Of a stretch of 33,475 bases of DNA, positions 7,546 to 19,107 are shown one piece after another. Location: assembly GCA_003427395.1 (NCBI GenBank), contig BFEA01000154.1, positions 2,507,127-2,540,601 on the forward strand, given 5' to 3'. The notes beneath the pieces are model-generated. The model searched no databases. It was given only the letters and a program-made list of their open reading frames with translations, and was not told where the DNA came from. Each line of letters begins with the position of its first letter. Within the stretch, counting starts at the first letter, position 1. Origin of the DNA: Chara braunii. Taxonomy: Eukaryota; Streptophyta; Charophyceae; Charales; Characeae. A program made the translations under genes and the position numbers.

Positions 7546-10440
7546 GAGGCAAAGAAAGAGGAAGGGAATAGCCAAATATAACAAAATAAGGGAGAACAAA
7601 CACAAACAGATCCTAGATGACAAGTCCCACAAGCAAGCACCACCCCCTCCATCACAGGCCAAACGATGAGACAAGACCAGCCAGGATATCAAAACACCCT
7701 TGCCTGCAAACAAGCAATCCCAGATAACAAACCATTTGTACTCGCCAACCACTCTGCATCAACTCCAAGACTCCTTTGTGATTGTTCTTCGTTGCAAAAA
7801 CTAGTATCGCTTCCATCTTTCTGATGCTTCGCTGGTCTAAACGAAAATACTGGGACACCACCAACGACAAAAAACATATAAAGAAAACAATCCCAGATGA
7901 CGATTCCCACAAAAAAGCACCACCCCACAGGCCGAACAACGGGAAACAACCAACTCAAATGCCAAAAGGATAAAAAAAAACGGATGACAAGTCCCACATG
8001 AAATCGCTGCCACGGGCACCCTACCCGTAAGCTGGACAACGGGACGAAACCAGCCGAGATGCAGACAAAGGTGCCAAAAATACCAAAACAAATTCTTCCA
8101 TAACCGTACTAAACAGACAAAACCATACAGTAGGTCCGCAAAACGAAATACCCCAACAATGGTGAAGAGCAAAGCAAAAAAAGAAAGAGGTAGAAAGAAG
8201 AATTAGAAAGAGCATATTCTACCATGTATATCGTCACAAGGATATGAGAGCGCAAAAGCGAAGAAAAATATCGACATATATATCTCTCTCTATCTATCTC
8301 TAAGTGTGTGTGTGCGTGCGTGTGAACTCAATTACTGACAGGTGAAAGGCGTTGAGTCGCTACGGGTTTCAGAGCGGAAGCCCAGGAATGGCCGTCTGAA
8401 GTCTCAGGCTATGGCACCGAGGTAACTCCTCTGCCCTACAGCTCTACCGCTGCAGACCTCCAGTCTCGCTAGTCTTCTCTTCACGAACGCTACTACACCG
8501 CTCCTGATTATGTCGTCCGCACTGGCTCCCCCAAAGCCTCTGCCTAACGATGGCTAGTGGTCGTCTTCCTCGCTTCCCCCGCCTTCCTTCCTCCTGGTAT
8601 TGCTCGATACTCGTCATCATCATTCCTCTTCTCTAATCGCCTTTCTTACAAATATAAAAAGAGGGAAAAGATAAAGCTCTCCTTACTAATTTCTTATCAC
8701 AGAGTTGACCATACCATGTTTAACCATCGCCCCCACCTTCCCCCCCACCGACCCTGCTTACTCTCCCTCCCACCGGCCCTGTTTACCCCATACTCTCCCT
8801 CCCCCCAGCTTCCCCCCCACCGACCCTGCTTAACCATCGCTACACTGCATTCTCCTCCCCCCACCGGCCCTGCCTAACCATCGCTACACTGCATTCTCCT
8901 TCCCCCACCTAGCTCCCCCTACATCTCTGCCAAACAATGGTCAGTAGTTGTCTTCCTTGCCTCTTCCTCCTCTGCATTCTACTACCTAGCTGTTGCTCCT
9001 CTTCCTCCTCCTACACTTCCTCCTCTTCTCATAGGGAAGTGTAGGAGCAGGAAGAGGAGCAACAGCTAGGTAGTAAAATGCAGAGGAGGAAGGCAAGGAA
9101 GACTACTGACCATGGTTTGGCAGGGATGTAAGGGGAGCTAGCTGGGGGGAGGAGAATGCAATGTAGCGATGGTTACGTAGGGCCGGCGGGGGGAGGAGAA
9201 TGCAGTGTAGCGATGGTAGGCAGGGGCGGTGGGGGGGAAGGTGGCGGGAGGGAGAGTAAGGGGCAAACAGGGTATGGTCAACTCTGTGATAAGAAATTAG
9301 TAAGGAAAGCTTTATCTCTTCCCTCTTTTTTTATTTGTAAGAAAGGCTATTAAAGAAGAGGAATGATGATGAAGAGTATCGAGCAATAGCAGGAGGAAGG
9401 AAGGCGGGGGAAGCGAGGAAGACGACCACTAGCCATCGTTAGGCAGAGGCTTTGGGGGAGCCAATGCGGACGAAATAAACAGGAGCGGTGTAGTAGCGTT
9501 CGTGAAGAGAAGACTAGCGAGACTGGAGGTCTGCAGCGGTAGAGGTGTAGGGCAGAGGAGTTACCTCGGTGCCATAGCCTGAGACTTCAGACGGCCATTC
9601 CTGGGCTTCCACTCTGAAACCCGTAGCAGCTCAATGCCTTTCACCTGTCAGTATCTGAGTTCACACGCACGCACACACACACTCAGAGATAGATAGAGAG
9701 ATAGATATATATGTCTATATTTTTCTTCGCTTTTGCGCTCTCATATCCTTGTGAAGATATATATGGTAGAATATACTCTTTCTAATTCTTCTTTCTACCT
9801 ATCGCTTCTTTTGCTTTGCTCTTCCCCATTGTTGGGGTATTTCGTTTTGCGAACGTACCGTATGGTTTCGTATGTTTACTATTGTTATGGAAGAATTTGT
9901 TTCGGTATTTTGGCACCTTTGTCTGCATCCCAGTTGGTTTTGTCCCGTTGTTCGGCTTACGGTAGGGTGCCCGTGGCAGTGATTTCATGTGGGACCTGTC
10001 ACTCGTTTTTTTTAATCCTTTTGGCATCCTAGTTGGTTGTTTCCCGTTGTTCAGCCTGTGGGGCGGTGCTTTTCTGCAGGAATCGTCATCTGGGATTGTT
10101 TTTTATACATTTTTTTTGTTGGTGGTGGTGTCCTAGTATTTTCGTTTAGACCAGCGAAGCATCAGAAAGATGGAAGCGATACCAGTTTTTGCAACAAATA
10201 ACAATCGCAAAGGAGTCTTCCAGTTGATGCAGAGTCGTTGGCGAGTACGAATGGTTTGTTATCTGGGATTGCTTGTTTGCAGGCAAGGGTGTTTTGATAT
10301 CCTGCCTGGTCTTGTCCCATCGTTTGGCCTGTGACGGAGGGGGCGGTGCTTGTATGTGGGACTTGTCATCTAGGATCTGTTTGTGTTTGTTTCCCCCTTT
10401 TTTGTTATATTTGGCTATTCCCTTCCTCTTTCTTTGCCTC
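7546..10440. mobile_element. 2.9-kb foldback element (long palindrome)
   Basis: The left arm (7546-9020) and right arm (9035-10440) are reverse complements over ~1.4 kb, separated by a 14-bp loop (9021-9034). The arms differ by scattered substitutions and indels (about 90% identity or more by eye), so they have evolved separately. Inside each arm are (GATA)/(GT) microsatellite runs, a pyrimidine-rich block and a 16-bp word TAGCGTTCGTGAAGAG, which also occurs at the outer left edge (7532-7547). No transposase or credible ORF is seen; the ORFs across the arms have no known domain. It may be a Foldback-type non-autonomous DNA transposon or an inverted duplication. It starts about 60 bp from the start codon of the Penelope-like element. 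Confidence 0.85.
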
Positions 10441-10442
10441 TT

Positions 10443-10445
<3 letters not shown>

Positions 10446-10475
<30 letters not shown>

Positions 10476-10539
10476 CAAAGGCAGCCTAATATCGTATGAT
10501 CCAGGCACTTCGGACTGGTTCATACGACGGCTGCTTTTG
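10446..10539. repeat. Poly(T) tract followed by a 64-nt hairpin
   Basis: T30 at 10446-10475, next to the right end of the palindrome. At 10476-10539 the arms AAAGGCAGCC / GGCTGCTTTT and CGTATGATCCAG / CTGGTTCATACG pair around a loop containing ACTTCGG. A TATAAAAG-like box follows at ~10543. Together they resemble the end of a small retroposed or hairpin RNA element, but no family is recognised. Confidence 0.5.
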
Positions 10540-11186
10540 AATTATAAAAGCCGGAAACGGGGTCCGGCGTCCCTCACATCATCGAAAAGGCTCAACTAAA
10601 CGAACATAAGAAAAGAATATCCAAAAATCCTAAGTTATACCAGTAACAAAACCCTCCATCCTCTGTTAAACACCAAACCCTCCGTATCCACCCTACCTCC
10701 CGCAGGGCAGGGTTTTGGCTGTGCGCAAGTGGGTCGATAGGACACACGGGGGTGGGGCCAGCCTCCGCTCTCAACCTACATCCACGTGGACGGCCTTGTA
10801 CGCTAGAGGTTTTGAACAGGGGGAGTTGTACGGGATCCGGACACCTCCCCTACCGGACGTCTGACGTAGACGACGGAGCCGTCTCCCGATCGGACAGGCG
10901 GTAACCTACCTTTCTTCCCTCTTTCTACTTTTTTCCCTTCCCTTTTTTTCTTCTTTTCCTTGTTTTTTTTTTCCTTTTCTTCCCTATTTTCCTTTTTTCC
11001 CTTTCCTTTTTCCCTTTGCTTGCTTTTTTGAAGTATTTTCTCCTTCTCTTCCTTTATTTTCTTTCCCGCCCCCCTTTCCTTGCTTATTCCTCCTACCTTT
11101 TTTCCCTATTTCTACTTTTTTCCCTTCCCCTTTTTTTTTCCGTTTCCTTGCTGGGTGCACTACACAGAAACAGAGACAGACACAAC

Positions 11187-11187
<1 letters not shown>
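10540..11187. other. No gene seen
   Basis: 10540-10910 is mixed-composition DNA with short GC-rich hairpins and no supported ORF. 10911-11150 is strongly pyrimidine-rich (runs of TTTTTCCCTT type). Reading frames here are composition artefacts. Confidence 0.6.

Positions 11188-11221
<34 letters not shown>
11188..11221. repeat. (GA)n microsatellite
   Basis: About 17 perfect dinucleotide units. It is flanked by ordinary sequence with no recognised gene up to 11510. Confidence 0.95.
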
Positions 11222-11223
<2 letters not shown>

Positions 11224-11506
11224 GCATTTTTGACTGGGAGAATGGCTCCCTGAGTTGAGATATGTGACATAGGCGTGCAGGACGAGAGGCGATGGAGGTG
11301 AAGGAGATACTACCATTAGTAATTGGCACTGCCAAACATTGGTTCAGTATCGCCCTCGAGAAGCTGGGCCTAGGTAGTAGTGTGGGCCGTAGGCAGAGTA
11401 GTCAGGCAGGCGGGAAGGTGGGAAACGGGGCGGGCGGGGTGAAGTGGCGAGGTAAGCAGTCATGGGAAGGTGCCAGGTGTGTGGGGCTCCTTCCACTTCT
11501 TTCCGA

Positions 11507-11510
<4 letters not shown>

Positions 11511-11582
<72 letters not shown>

Positions 11583-11594
11583 CCCCCCCCCCCC
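11511..11594. repeat. (TC)35 microsatellite followed by poly(C)
   Basis: A 70-bp perfect TC run ending in C14 (11580-11594). The composite tract is prone to replication and assembly length errors. Confidence 0.95.
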
Positions 11595-11605
11595 TTTGTA
11601 CTCCC

Positions 11606-11735
11606 TTGCGAGTGAGTGCGAGTGAGTGCGTGAGCGCGTGAGTGAGTGAGTGAGTGAGCGAGCGAGTCAGTGAGTCAGGGAGTGTATGTGCGTGTGAGTG
11701 GGAGTGAGTGAGTAAGTGCGTGTGTGATAGCCGGC
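11606..11735. repeat. (GAGT)n / (GAGC)n interrupted tetranucleotide array
   Basis: Degenerate GTGA/GCGA tetranucleotides over ~130 bp, ending in a TG-rich section. No gene is visible. Confidence 0.9.
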
Positions 11736-11894
11736 TGACGCGACAGACACCACTCAAGGCCACAACTCAAGCCGTCGTCGCTCCAGGCTTGCTCCAGGCT
11801 TGCTTGTGAAACAAAAAGGTTCAAAAAAAAGGGCCGGCGAGACGTCTTGTTTCTCAAGAACTGTTCTTCAGCTTTCAGCCGTTATGATGACCCG

Positions 11895-12021
11895 ACTGAT
11901 GTATCTGATCTGATCGCAATTACGACCAGCGACTGATGTATCTGATCACAATTCCGACCAGCGCCTGAGGTATTGGCCATTACTACCGCCCAAGCTGATG
12001 TATCAGACCGCAATTATGGCG
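11895..12021. repeat. Degenerate ~30-38 bp tandem repeat
   Basis: Four units begin CTGATGTATC or CTGAGGTAT at 11895, 11933, 11965 and 11995, each followed by a GACC(A/G)C...CAATT.(C/T)G core. Confidence 0.65.
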
Positions 12022-12319
12022 AAATTTCACTAGAAAGAGACTTAAAGAAAAGAGCCGTCCGTATGTTTTTCGTTTTTTCAATTGGGGGCTTTCCTCTATC
12101 TACGCGTGCCATGCTTGAATGCGCAGGGGATATGGTTATCTTCTCTGTATCGTTTCAAAGAGAGGGAATGCGACCGAGAGGGAGAAAAAAAGGAAAAAGC
12201 AGAGAGGGAAAGAAAGGGGAGAAGGAGAGGGGGCAGGAGGGGAAGAGGTCTGGAGGGGGAGGGCGAAGCGCCGGAGAGAGACGCGGAAAGGAAGTCGACA
12301 GGACGAAGTGGGAACGACA

Positions 12320-12323
<4 letters not shown>

Positions 12324-12365
<42 letters not shown>

Positions 12366-12389
12366 AGACACACTGAGCGCAGAGAGAGA

Positions 12390-12435
<46 letters not shown>
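12324..12435. repeat. (GA)n microsatellites, two blocks
   Basis: Nearly pure GA at 12324-12362 and 12380-12435, separated by ACAGACACACTGAGCGC. The purine-rich lead-in (12160-12320) generates long Arg/Glu/Gly-rich frames that have no support as genes. Confidence 0.95.
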
Positions 12436-12437
<2 letters not shown>

Positions 12438-12599
12438 AACTAATGGAGTATGAGGAGACGTAGAACGGCAGGGGGTATGGTAAGGTTGGGTGAAGGGTCT
12501 TTCACACTGGCGCGGTTTCTTTGCATCATATCATTACGCTTTCGATGTTGAGGCGTAACGCGGAAGGAGAACAAGCGTGAGAGGAGAAAGCGATCAATC

Positions 12600-12603
<4 letters not shown>

Positions 12604-12651
<48 letters not shown>
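12604..12651. repeat. (GA)24 microsatellite
   Basis: A perfect 48-bp run. The sequence between 12436 and 12603 has no recognised feature. Confidence 0.95.
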
Positions 12652-12653
<2 letters not shown>

Positions 12654-12890
12654 TGGTCTCGGTTTCGCCGTCACTTACACCGGTGCTAGTTGCCTGATCA
12701 GCGGCAACCTTCAGGCCTCATCGTTGCAGTGAAGTGGGAGAAGAAGGCTCAATTCGCCATTCCTGTCTACAGACATGGAGGAGGACTTCCAGCTGTGTGT
12801 GACGATGAGCGGGGACCTTCCCGAATGAGGGCCTCGCCACATCACCCACGGAACTCGGTTTTGGGTAAGCTGGGGGTCGCAGCCACACAC

Positions 12891-13016
12891 CAAATTTTTG
12901 TGTTAGAAAATTTTGATGAGCGCTCACCAAACCCGAAACCTTCCTCGCCACAGCAAATTTTTGTGTTAGAAAATTTTGATGAGCGCTCAGCAAACCCGGG
13001 GCAAGGTCTCACTTGC
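12891..13016. repeat. 63-bp tandem duplication
   Basis: Two units start CAAATTTTTGTGTTAGAAAA at 12891 and 12954. They are almost identical for the first ~38 bp (through GATGAGCGCTCA) and diverge in the GC-rich remainder. Confidence 0.85.
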
Positions 13017-13077
13017 ACGGATTAAGAGATTCTGGCCGTTGATCTTTGCAATCTACGGTCAATATCGCTTAATTCGT

Positions 13078-13194
13078 GTAAGTGGGACCTAACCCCCGAG
13101 AACATCCCCGCCTGCAGCTTTCGGCCGGCCACTTCTTTGGTGAGGTTGGTGCCGGTCCAGAGCCCGGTGCCAACCGGGGCCAGGTCCCACTTAC
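13078..13194. repeat. Inverted repeat with perfect 13-bp arms
   Basis: GTAAGTGGGACCT (13078-13090) and AGGTCCCACTTAC (13182-13194) flank a GC-rich loop. Related words AGGTCTCACTT (13004, 14083) and AGGTCCCACT (32606) recur in the window, suggesting a shared dispersed repeat end. Confidence 0.6.
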
Positions 13195-13400
13195 GCCAAT
13201 TCTTCATTTCTGAACGGTGATCTTCGGAATCTACGGTCCGGAATTGAGGATTCGGTCCCCCCGCCAGCCGAAACCCCTCGGCCCGGTGAGTATGGAGGGG
13301 TGGCGCCGTTCGTCACCGGCGGGTCCAATCCCGCCATTTGCAAGCGGCAACTTGGCCCCCGGTTTCTTTGAATTCCAGTGGAGTGTAGTGTAAATCGTCG

Positions 13401-13765
13401 CAAACGAGCTCACCAAAAGGAAAAAAACAAAAGCAAAAAGCTCACCACTCCATTCTGGCGCGTGGACGACATGGGCGGACATTTGGCGGGTCTAGGAACA
13501 GGACCACGCCCCTCTTGGTTGTCACAAACGAGCTCACCAAAAGAAAAAAAACAAAAGCAAAAAGCTCACCACTCCATTCTGGCGCGTGGACGACATGGGC
13601 GGACATTTGGCGGGTCTAGGAACAGGACCACGCCCCTCTTGGTTGTCACAAACGAGCTCACCAAAAGAAAAAAAACAAAAACAAAAAGCTCACCACTCCA
13701 TTCCAGCGCGTGGACGACATGGGCGGACATTTGGCGGGTCTAGGAACAGGACCACGCCCCTGTTG
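13401..13765. repeat. Three tandem 124-bp units
   Basis: Units start CAAACGAGCTCACCAAAAG at 13401, 13525 and 13649 with period 124. They are almost identical: a few substitutions such as TTCTGG/TTCCAG, and the third stops at about 13765. Each has an A-rich part and a GC-rich part. Frames running through the array encode a repeated peptide, but no domain or start context supports a gene. Confidence 0.95.
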
Positions 13766-13967
13766 GTTGGCAGGGTGCTGCGCAACGTTCCGGGGACTGA
13801 TATGGCGTTGTTTCTGCTGGTGCGGGAAAAGCGCGTACCGTCTTCCCTCGAACATAATGTACCCTGAAAATGAACATATAGACAAGGTATGTTTGGGGCC
13901 CGATACATCTAAAATGAGGGTGCATTGTGTTCGGGGGTAGCAGAAAAAGTGACTCGCTCCGCTACTG

Positions 13968-14465
13968 ACCACATGCATGAAAGACAAAACATATGGCGGT
14001 GTGGCTTCACATGTTCTGGGGGGAGATTCATTCTCATTTTGCACACTCGTGAGTAGTGGAGCTAGGCCCAAAGCCGGGTGCGAGGTCTCACTTCCACCCA
14101 CTCTCCACATGCACAAAAGACAAAATTCATGACGGCGTATCTTTCCATCTTCTAGCGGAAGATTCACTCTCATCTTGCACATTTGGTGAGTGGTGGAGGG
14201 AGGCCACATGCACACGTAAACATAATTTGGGGTTTGTAGGGGAATCGACTGACACTGGATATTTAGGAGTGCAGTGCACCCAAACGAGGACCACGCAATG
14301 CCCCTCACTCGTGGCCCGCCTCTGGTAAATAAGCGAAAGTGTATCACTACCGTCTCCAAACCCTCTGTGACTGGTGCTTATGGGCCTCGCTCCACTGCTC
14401 TCCATATGCACTGAGTGACAAGAAAATGGTTGTGTATGTTTCCATGTTTCTACAAAGCTCTAAAC
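13968..14465. repeat. Diverged ~130-bp tandem family
   Basis: Three related blocks begin near CCACATGCA(T/C) ... AAAGACAAAA at 13968, 14103 and about 14400. Each is followed by a TTTCC/TTCACAT...TTCT block, and the first two also share TCATCTTGCACA-like and GTGAGT.GTGGAG words. They follow the 124-bp array directly and may be an older part of the same kind of satellite. Confidence 0.6.
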
Positions 14466-14557
14466 GTAATTGCGGACAGAGTCATCCCTCTCTGACCGTA
14501 ATTGTTGTCCGATGCATTCAGGAACGTGCCACTACCAGTGTGAGAATGCCCGTAGTT

Positions 14558-15048
14558 GCATTATGCCAACAACCGTACACCCGGTTGCGCACAAGACAAA
14601 CGAACTGGATTCAATATGCAACAACCATCGGACTACATCAACAGAAGAAACAAGAACGACGGTTGGGATTTTGTGCTAGGGCGTTGTCATTTGGGACTTG
14701 AAATCGCAGAGCATAGATCTACAAAATCTAAGGCCCACATTTATTGCGGAATATCCATTCACAACAGGCAAGCAACCACGCAACATTTACGGTTATCCAA
14801 GTTCTATGTGACAACTTACCCAGGTTGGAGCACGGCCTCACTGGCCCATCCGGTCCCAATGCTTTGACCTGTGACACTATAAGTCACAGGCGCCTGGCCA
14901 GCAACGATAGTTTGTGTGTCTTCCCGACCTGCGCCTTCTAGACCCCGATTGCTCGCAGCATTCATCGCGAACGCAAACCTGAGCGCATGCCACACAACGG
15001 TCAAGTCCTTCAGAGGTCGAGTCGTTTTCCCTCACCTTGATTTGGTGA
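14558..15048 (+). repeat. Dispersed 491-bp repeat A, copy A1
   Basis: It starts GCATTATGCCAACAACC and ends CACCTTGATTTGGTGA. It matches 28777-29268 (492 bp) in the same orientation along its whole length, at about 90% identity by eye. No coding domain is visible. Near the DIRS-like element the other copy sits between two 101-bp direct repeats, so this could be a terminal-repeat part of a DIRS-like element (A1) or a separate short element. Confidence 0.85.
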
Positions 15049-16019
15049 CAGGACTCTAAGGTCATAGTCCGTCGGGTTCTTCCTTTCCTCATCAGTTAAG
15101 GTCGTCAGTCAAGGTCATGTGTCAATCGCCCCTCGTTTGTTTTTTTCCCTCGTCAGTCAAGGTCGTGCTGCCATCACAATTCCAAGTCAGTCATATGTCA
15201 GCGGTCCATCGGTCAGTCCTCCTTCGTCCGTACAACCCATCGCGATAAGTTAGTCCTCACCATCCTTCCCTCCCCATCATGAACCCATCTGCATGTAGAG
15301 TCAGTGACCCACCACCCTCCATACCCCAACCTCCGAACACACAGCGACACCGCACTGTTTCAGTTTCGCCGTCCACATCCTCCTCCTTCCACTTTTTCGC
15401 TTTCACCACCTCACTGTCCAGTCACATGAAGAGCTCTTGAACGAGCAGCTAACTACCATTTTCTTGTCACTCATCACTCCACTCCGGTCCTCTTTATCTT
15501 TACCACCCACCTCAGCAGACGATATCATACAGCGAATCTTTGTCCTTGAACCCCCAACGGCCTCTCTTCTCTTGCTCCACCTATTTCTTCTCCCATCATC
15601 TTCCCGTCCGCAATTTCGTCACTTCAACACAACTTCGTGGAAAACAGGTTCGGTTCGAACCTCGTCGCCTCATATCTCCTCAAATTTGCAGAAGAAGCTG
15701 CTTTTTGTACGCTTCAAAATGGTGCACAATCTTTCTTCTTCCTTTAGCGGGACCAAGCGGTACAACTACTCTCCCACTCTTTATTCTCGAACCTTATTCT
15801 CTCTCGAATATTCTTTGGGACTCGTAGCCTCAACCTCCTAACTCCTCTGGAGCAAGCAAAGGCAAGCGCTGAGCTGTCGAATTTCAAGGAGCAGCACGCA
15901 CACGACCTTCACATACCTTTCTACTGCTTTTCACTATGCTTGGCTTCAGCAAATGACAACTCTTCCATATTCTGGGTCGAGCGAAGGTTAACAACAATCG
16001 TATTTTTCATCACCACTTC
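15049..16019. other. No gene recognised
   Basis: C/T-rich DNA with GTCAGTCAAGGTC repeats near 15100-15170. A 134-codon plus-strand frame (15437-15841) has a hydrophobic Leu/Ser-rich composition typical of pyrimidine-rich DNA and no recognised domain, so it is not called as a gene. Confidence 0.5.
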
Positions 16020-16325
16020 AGGACACTCTTCACCACTTCAGTATGCAGCCTGCCTAAACAGGTGGTTTTCAAGATCTCCAGACCTTTTACCGCTTCAAGA
16101 CACCCTTCAACACTTCAGGATGCTACCTGCCTAAACATGTGGTTTTCAGGGTCTTCAGATCTTTGACTTCAGGACCATTCGGGATTTTCAGACTGCCCCA
16201 AACTCTCACTTCACCACTTAAGGATGCAGTCTGCCTAAACATGTGGTTTTCAGGGTCTTCGGACCCTTCACCACTTCAGGACCATTCAGGATTTTCAGAT
16301 TGCCCAAAACCCTCACTTCATAATT
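16020..16325. repeat. Degenerate tandem repeat with CTGCCTAAACATGTGG core
   Basis: CTGCCTAAAC occurs at 16050, 16127 and 16231, each followed by GTGGTTTTCA and a (A/G)(G/A)TCTTC-type word. CACTTCAGGA and ACCATTC(G/A)GGATTTTCAGA separate them. The period varies (77 and 104 bp). Confidence 0.8.
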
Positions 16326-16940
16326 TTAATTCCTGAATTTATAGCTACTCGTTAACCGCTTGTGGCTGGGTCAACAACGGTTTACTAAGCCTTGTTGAGA
16401 ACCTTCCCTGTTTGGGCAGACTCTCGGGTTTCATATCTTCCACTGCCTTCTTTTTCAAGGGTTTCTTCCAGCATGTAGTTTAAGGAGACACCCCTCATCT
16501 GCTTCTTCAACAAGTCATGAAGTCAGGCATCGGGCCGTGGTTCAAGCTGCTCACCGACTAAGCATGAGGGATCTCAATCGAGTACCAATCGACGTCGATC
16601 TTCCCCAGAAAGGCCTCCTACCCATCGCAGCCAACGCTTCCTTGCTTTGATACTCAAGCTTCAGGAGGCAACGCATGTCTTCACCTTCATCGATCAAGCA
16701 GACAAGCATGCCACAGAGGAAGAAGTATGAAGACCACCTTCATAAAAGAAAAGCTTATCGAAGATCTTCAGACTATACCTCAAAATCTGACCCACCCTCC
16801 CCCAATCGACCGATCTCCGTGCAACAGCTTCTCTTAGTCCCACAACCACACCAACCCAGAGCACAAATACCGACCACCAACCCCATCAACTCCCCACCCA
16901 GAGCTCGAAGAAGGGCATAAATTTTTAGAGGACTGGACTA
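16326..16940. other. No confirmed gene; weak ORF at 16675-16920
   Basis: An 81-codon plus-strand frame at 16675-16920 is basic and Ser/Pro-rich, starts in ordinary sequence and ends at 16920 before AT-rich DNA. It has no recognised domain. It could be the remnant of a retroelement gag or chance. Confidence 0.3.
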
Positions 16941-17116
16941 TCAACAGAAAAAATCCTACGAGAAATGAAAGTTGAAAAAAAAAATCAAAAAAAAAAAAAT
17001 TCTTCATATTAATAAATTATCATTCCAATGTTCGTCAAATTCTAAAATTTTTAACTTTATTTGATAAGTTATTATCTAAATATAAGTTTTCCCTTCCAAC
17101 TACATCTATTTGTTCA

Positions 17117-17291
17117 AGATGAAATGAAAGTTTGAACGAGTTTATGAAATATTTTTATTAAACTTTCATTCCACCACAACAAATATCTTCTAATTTAGAT
17201 TGGATTAACTTGTTTATGACTGAAAATCCTTACTTAGATTGACTGTCTAATTAAAACATTTCATGAACTCATCCAAACTTTCATTTCATCT
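17117..17291. repeat. AT-rich inverted repeat (MITE-like)
   Basis: AGATGAAATGAAAGTTTG...TTTATGAAAT (17117-17150) is the inverse of ATTTCATGAA...CAAACTTTCATTTCATCT (17258-17291). It sits in an AT-rich island (16940-17470) with further GGAATGA/TCATTCC words and a distinct base composition from both sides. Confidence 0.7.
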
Positions 17292-17970
17292 CTAGCATGC
17301 AGTTCAAATAAGAAGGGATATCCCCTTCTTGGAAGGAAAATTTTCAAGTAAGACGAAAATTTTAGAAATTGGAATGACATTTTTTAAGATGGAATGAAAA
17401 TTTAAAATTTAGAATATAATTTTACTATAGAATTTTACTTAATTCTTGATTTTTTTTTTCTGTTAATTGCTTTCTCCTCTGTGTCATTTCTCTTTTTCTA
17501 CTAGTTTTCTTCATATACTTCCTCTTTTTTTCGCGCTCACTCTTGCTCAATCTTCTCCCTCCCAAAATCTCAAAAAAATGGAACTAATGGGGGCGAAGGG
17601 GAGGTAACTAACTGCAGTTTTATTTTTTTTGTCGTATAAACAAGGATGCGTCCTCTGCACAGTGCATTTGGTCAGATTTGGACTATGTTTTTTAAGGAAT
17701 CGGAACTTTAATCTATGATACTTTCATGATTGTTTTTGTTTAATTCCTTTTTTACCCTTGCTTCTGGGTGCATAATTGTTTATCTTCGTTATAATGTTGT
17801 AAAAAAAATAAATAAATAAATAAATCATATAAGTATATTTGCATAAGAAGGAGAGGTAACAAGTTATTTGCGGGCAGACACCTCGCACTTAATGGGCATA
17901 GTTGTATCACACAACCTTCTCTTACCCGACTACCTTCTCTTCTTGCAATCCTCCCACATTTACATTATTT

Positions 17971-17972
<2 letters not shown>

Positions 17973-18047
<75 letters not shown>
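17973..18047. repeat. Poly(A) tract, 75 nt
   Basis: An uninterrupted A run, possibly the tail of a retroposed element inserted in plus orientation. An (AAAT)n run is upstream at 17806-17825. No coding sequence is recognised upstream (17470-17970). Confidence 0.9.
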
Positions 18048-18048
<1 letters not shown>

Positions 18049-18149
18049 CGAAATCAAGAAAGATTCAACCCAGACACTAGCTTACCAACAAGTTAATCAG
18101 AATCAACAATTTAACAACTCATTATATTTGAACGACCCTTAAATTACCT

Positions 18150-18955
18150 TTCTTCCCGACCCACTTCTCTGAATATCCTACTTTAATCTTACATTCTAGA
18201 AGAAAGCAGGGGAGCAATGGGCAGTGAAAAGGTTGCGATTTCAGGCACGCACCATATGTGAATCTCGCTCTTTTTCTCTACAAATACCAGTTTTCAACTT
18301 TTCCACACCTGCATCATCAGAAATCGCCTCTCACTCATCCTTTACGTATCAAATTGGTCAAAAAAAAAAAAAAAAAAAAAAAGGAGAAGACAACCGTTCG
18401 TCATACGACCAAGTACAATGAAGGGTCAAATCACTTATGATTGACCACTCATTTATGTTTCAACGACGCATGAACTTTCGTTTGCTATAATGCCTTTTGC
18501 TCAATCTTTTTTTCCATTACCACCTACCTTTGTATTGATAGCTTCGGAATGCATGTTTTTCGAATTGCATGAGAGCAGCATGTGTGATGATTTTTCATCA
18601 TTGTTTACCTAAACTGATTTTGTCCCCTTCATAACAAGCAAGGATCTCGGACTCGGATTTGACCCTCCAAATGTTACTCATGACCGACCAACCATTGTTT
18701 CCCCCAAACTACCTTTCTTTCTCGCCTCGCTTTTCTTTAACCGCAAGAAAGATATCCTATTTTAATCTTACACCCCAGAAGGAAGCATAGAAGCATTAGG
18801 CAATGGAAAGGTTGCGACTCTAGGCAATCGCCATATGCGAATCTCGCCCTTTTCACTGCAAGCATCAATTTTCATCCTTCCCACATCTGTATCAACAAAG
18901 CTCGCCTCTCACTCATCCTCTAGTTATCGAAGTGGCAAAAAAAAAAAAAAAAAAA
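18150..18955 (+). repeat. Two ~250-bp units ending in poly(A), 575 bp apart
   Basis: 18150-18382 and 18705-18955 share TACCTTTCTT, TTTAATCTTACA, GAAAGGTTGCGA, GAATCTCGC and CGCCTCTCACTCATCCT in the same order, each ending in poly(A) (18360-18382; 18937-18955). They may be two copies of a retroposon with a tail, or part of a diverged satellite related to 20960-23340. Confidence 0.75.
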
Positions 18956-19107
18956 GGGAGGGAGGGGGAAGACAATAGATCGTCGCAGGACCGATCACAC
19001 AAATCACTCAAGCCTAAAATAAATAAATAAATAAAAAGTAAAATAAAAAAAAAGAAAGGAGAAAACCGCCCTTTCACGCATGCCAACCACCAACCATCAA
19101 TTACGAC

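Noticed and set aside
7546-10440. Palindrome as a pure assembly artefact
   Set aside because: The arms differ by many substitutions and indels, unlike an inverted duplication of the same reads.
11973-12443. Arg/Glu/Gly-rich ORF of 156 codons
   Set aside because: Produced by purine-rich and (GA)n DNA; no domain and no conserved start.
12910-12940. A second hammerhead core (TTGATGAGCGCTCA...CGAAACC)
   Set aside because: C3 is replaced, stem II does not close against CGAAA, and there is no GTC at the right place.
15437-15841. Hypothetical 134-codon gene
   Set aside because: Hydrophobic/Ser composition from pyrimidine-rich DNA, no recognised domain, no splice or promoter support.
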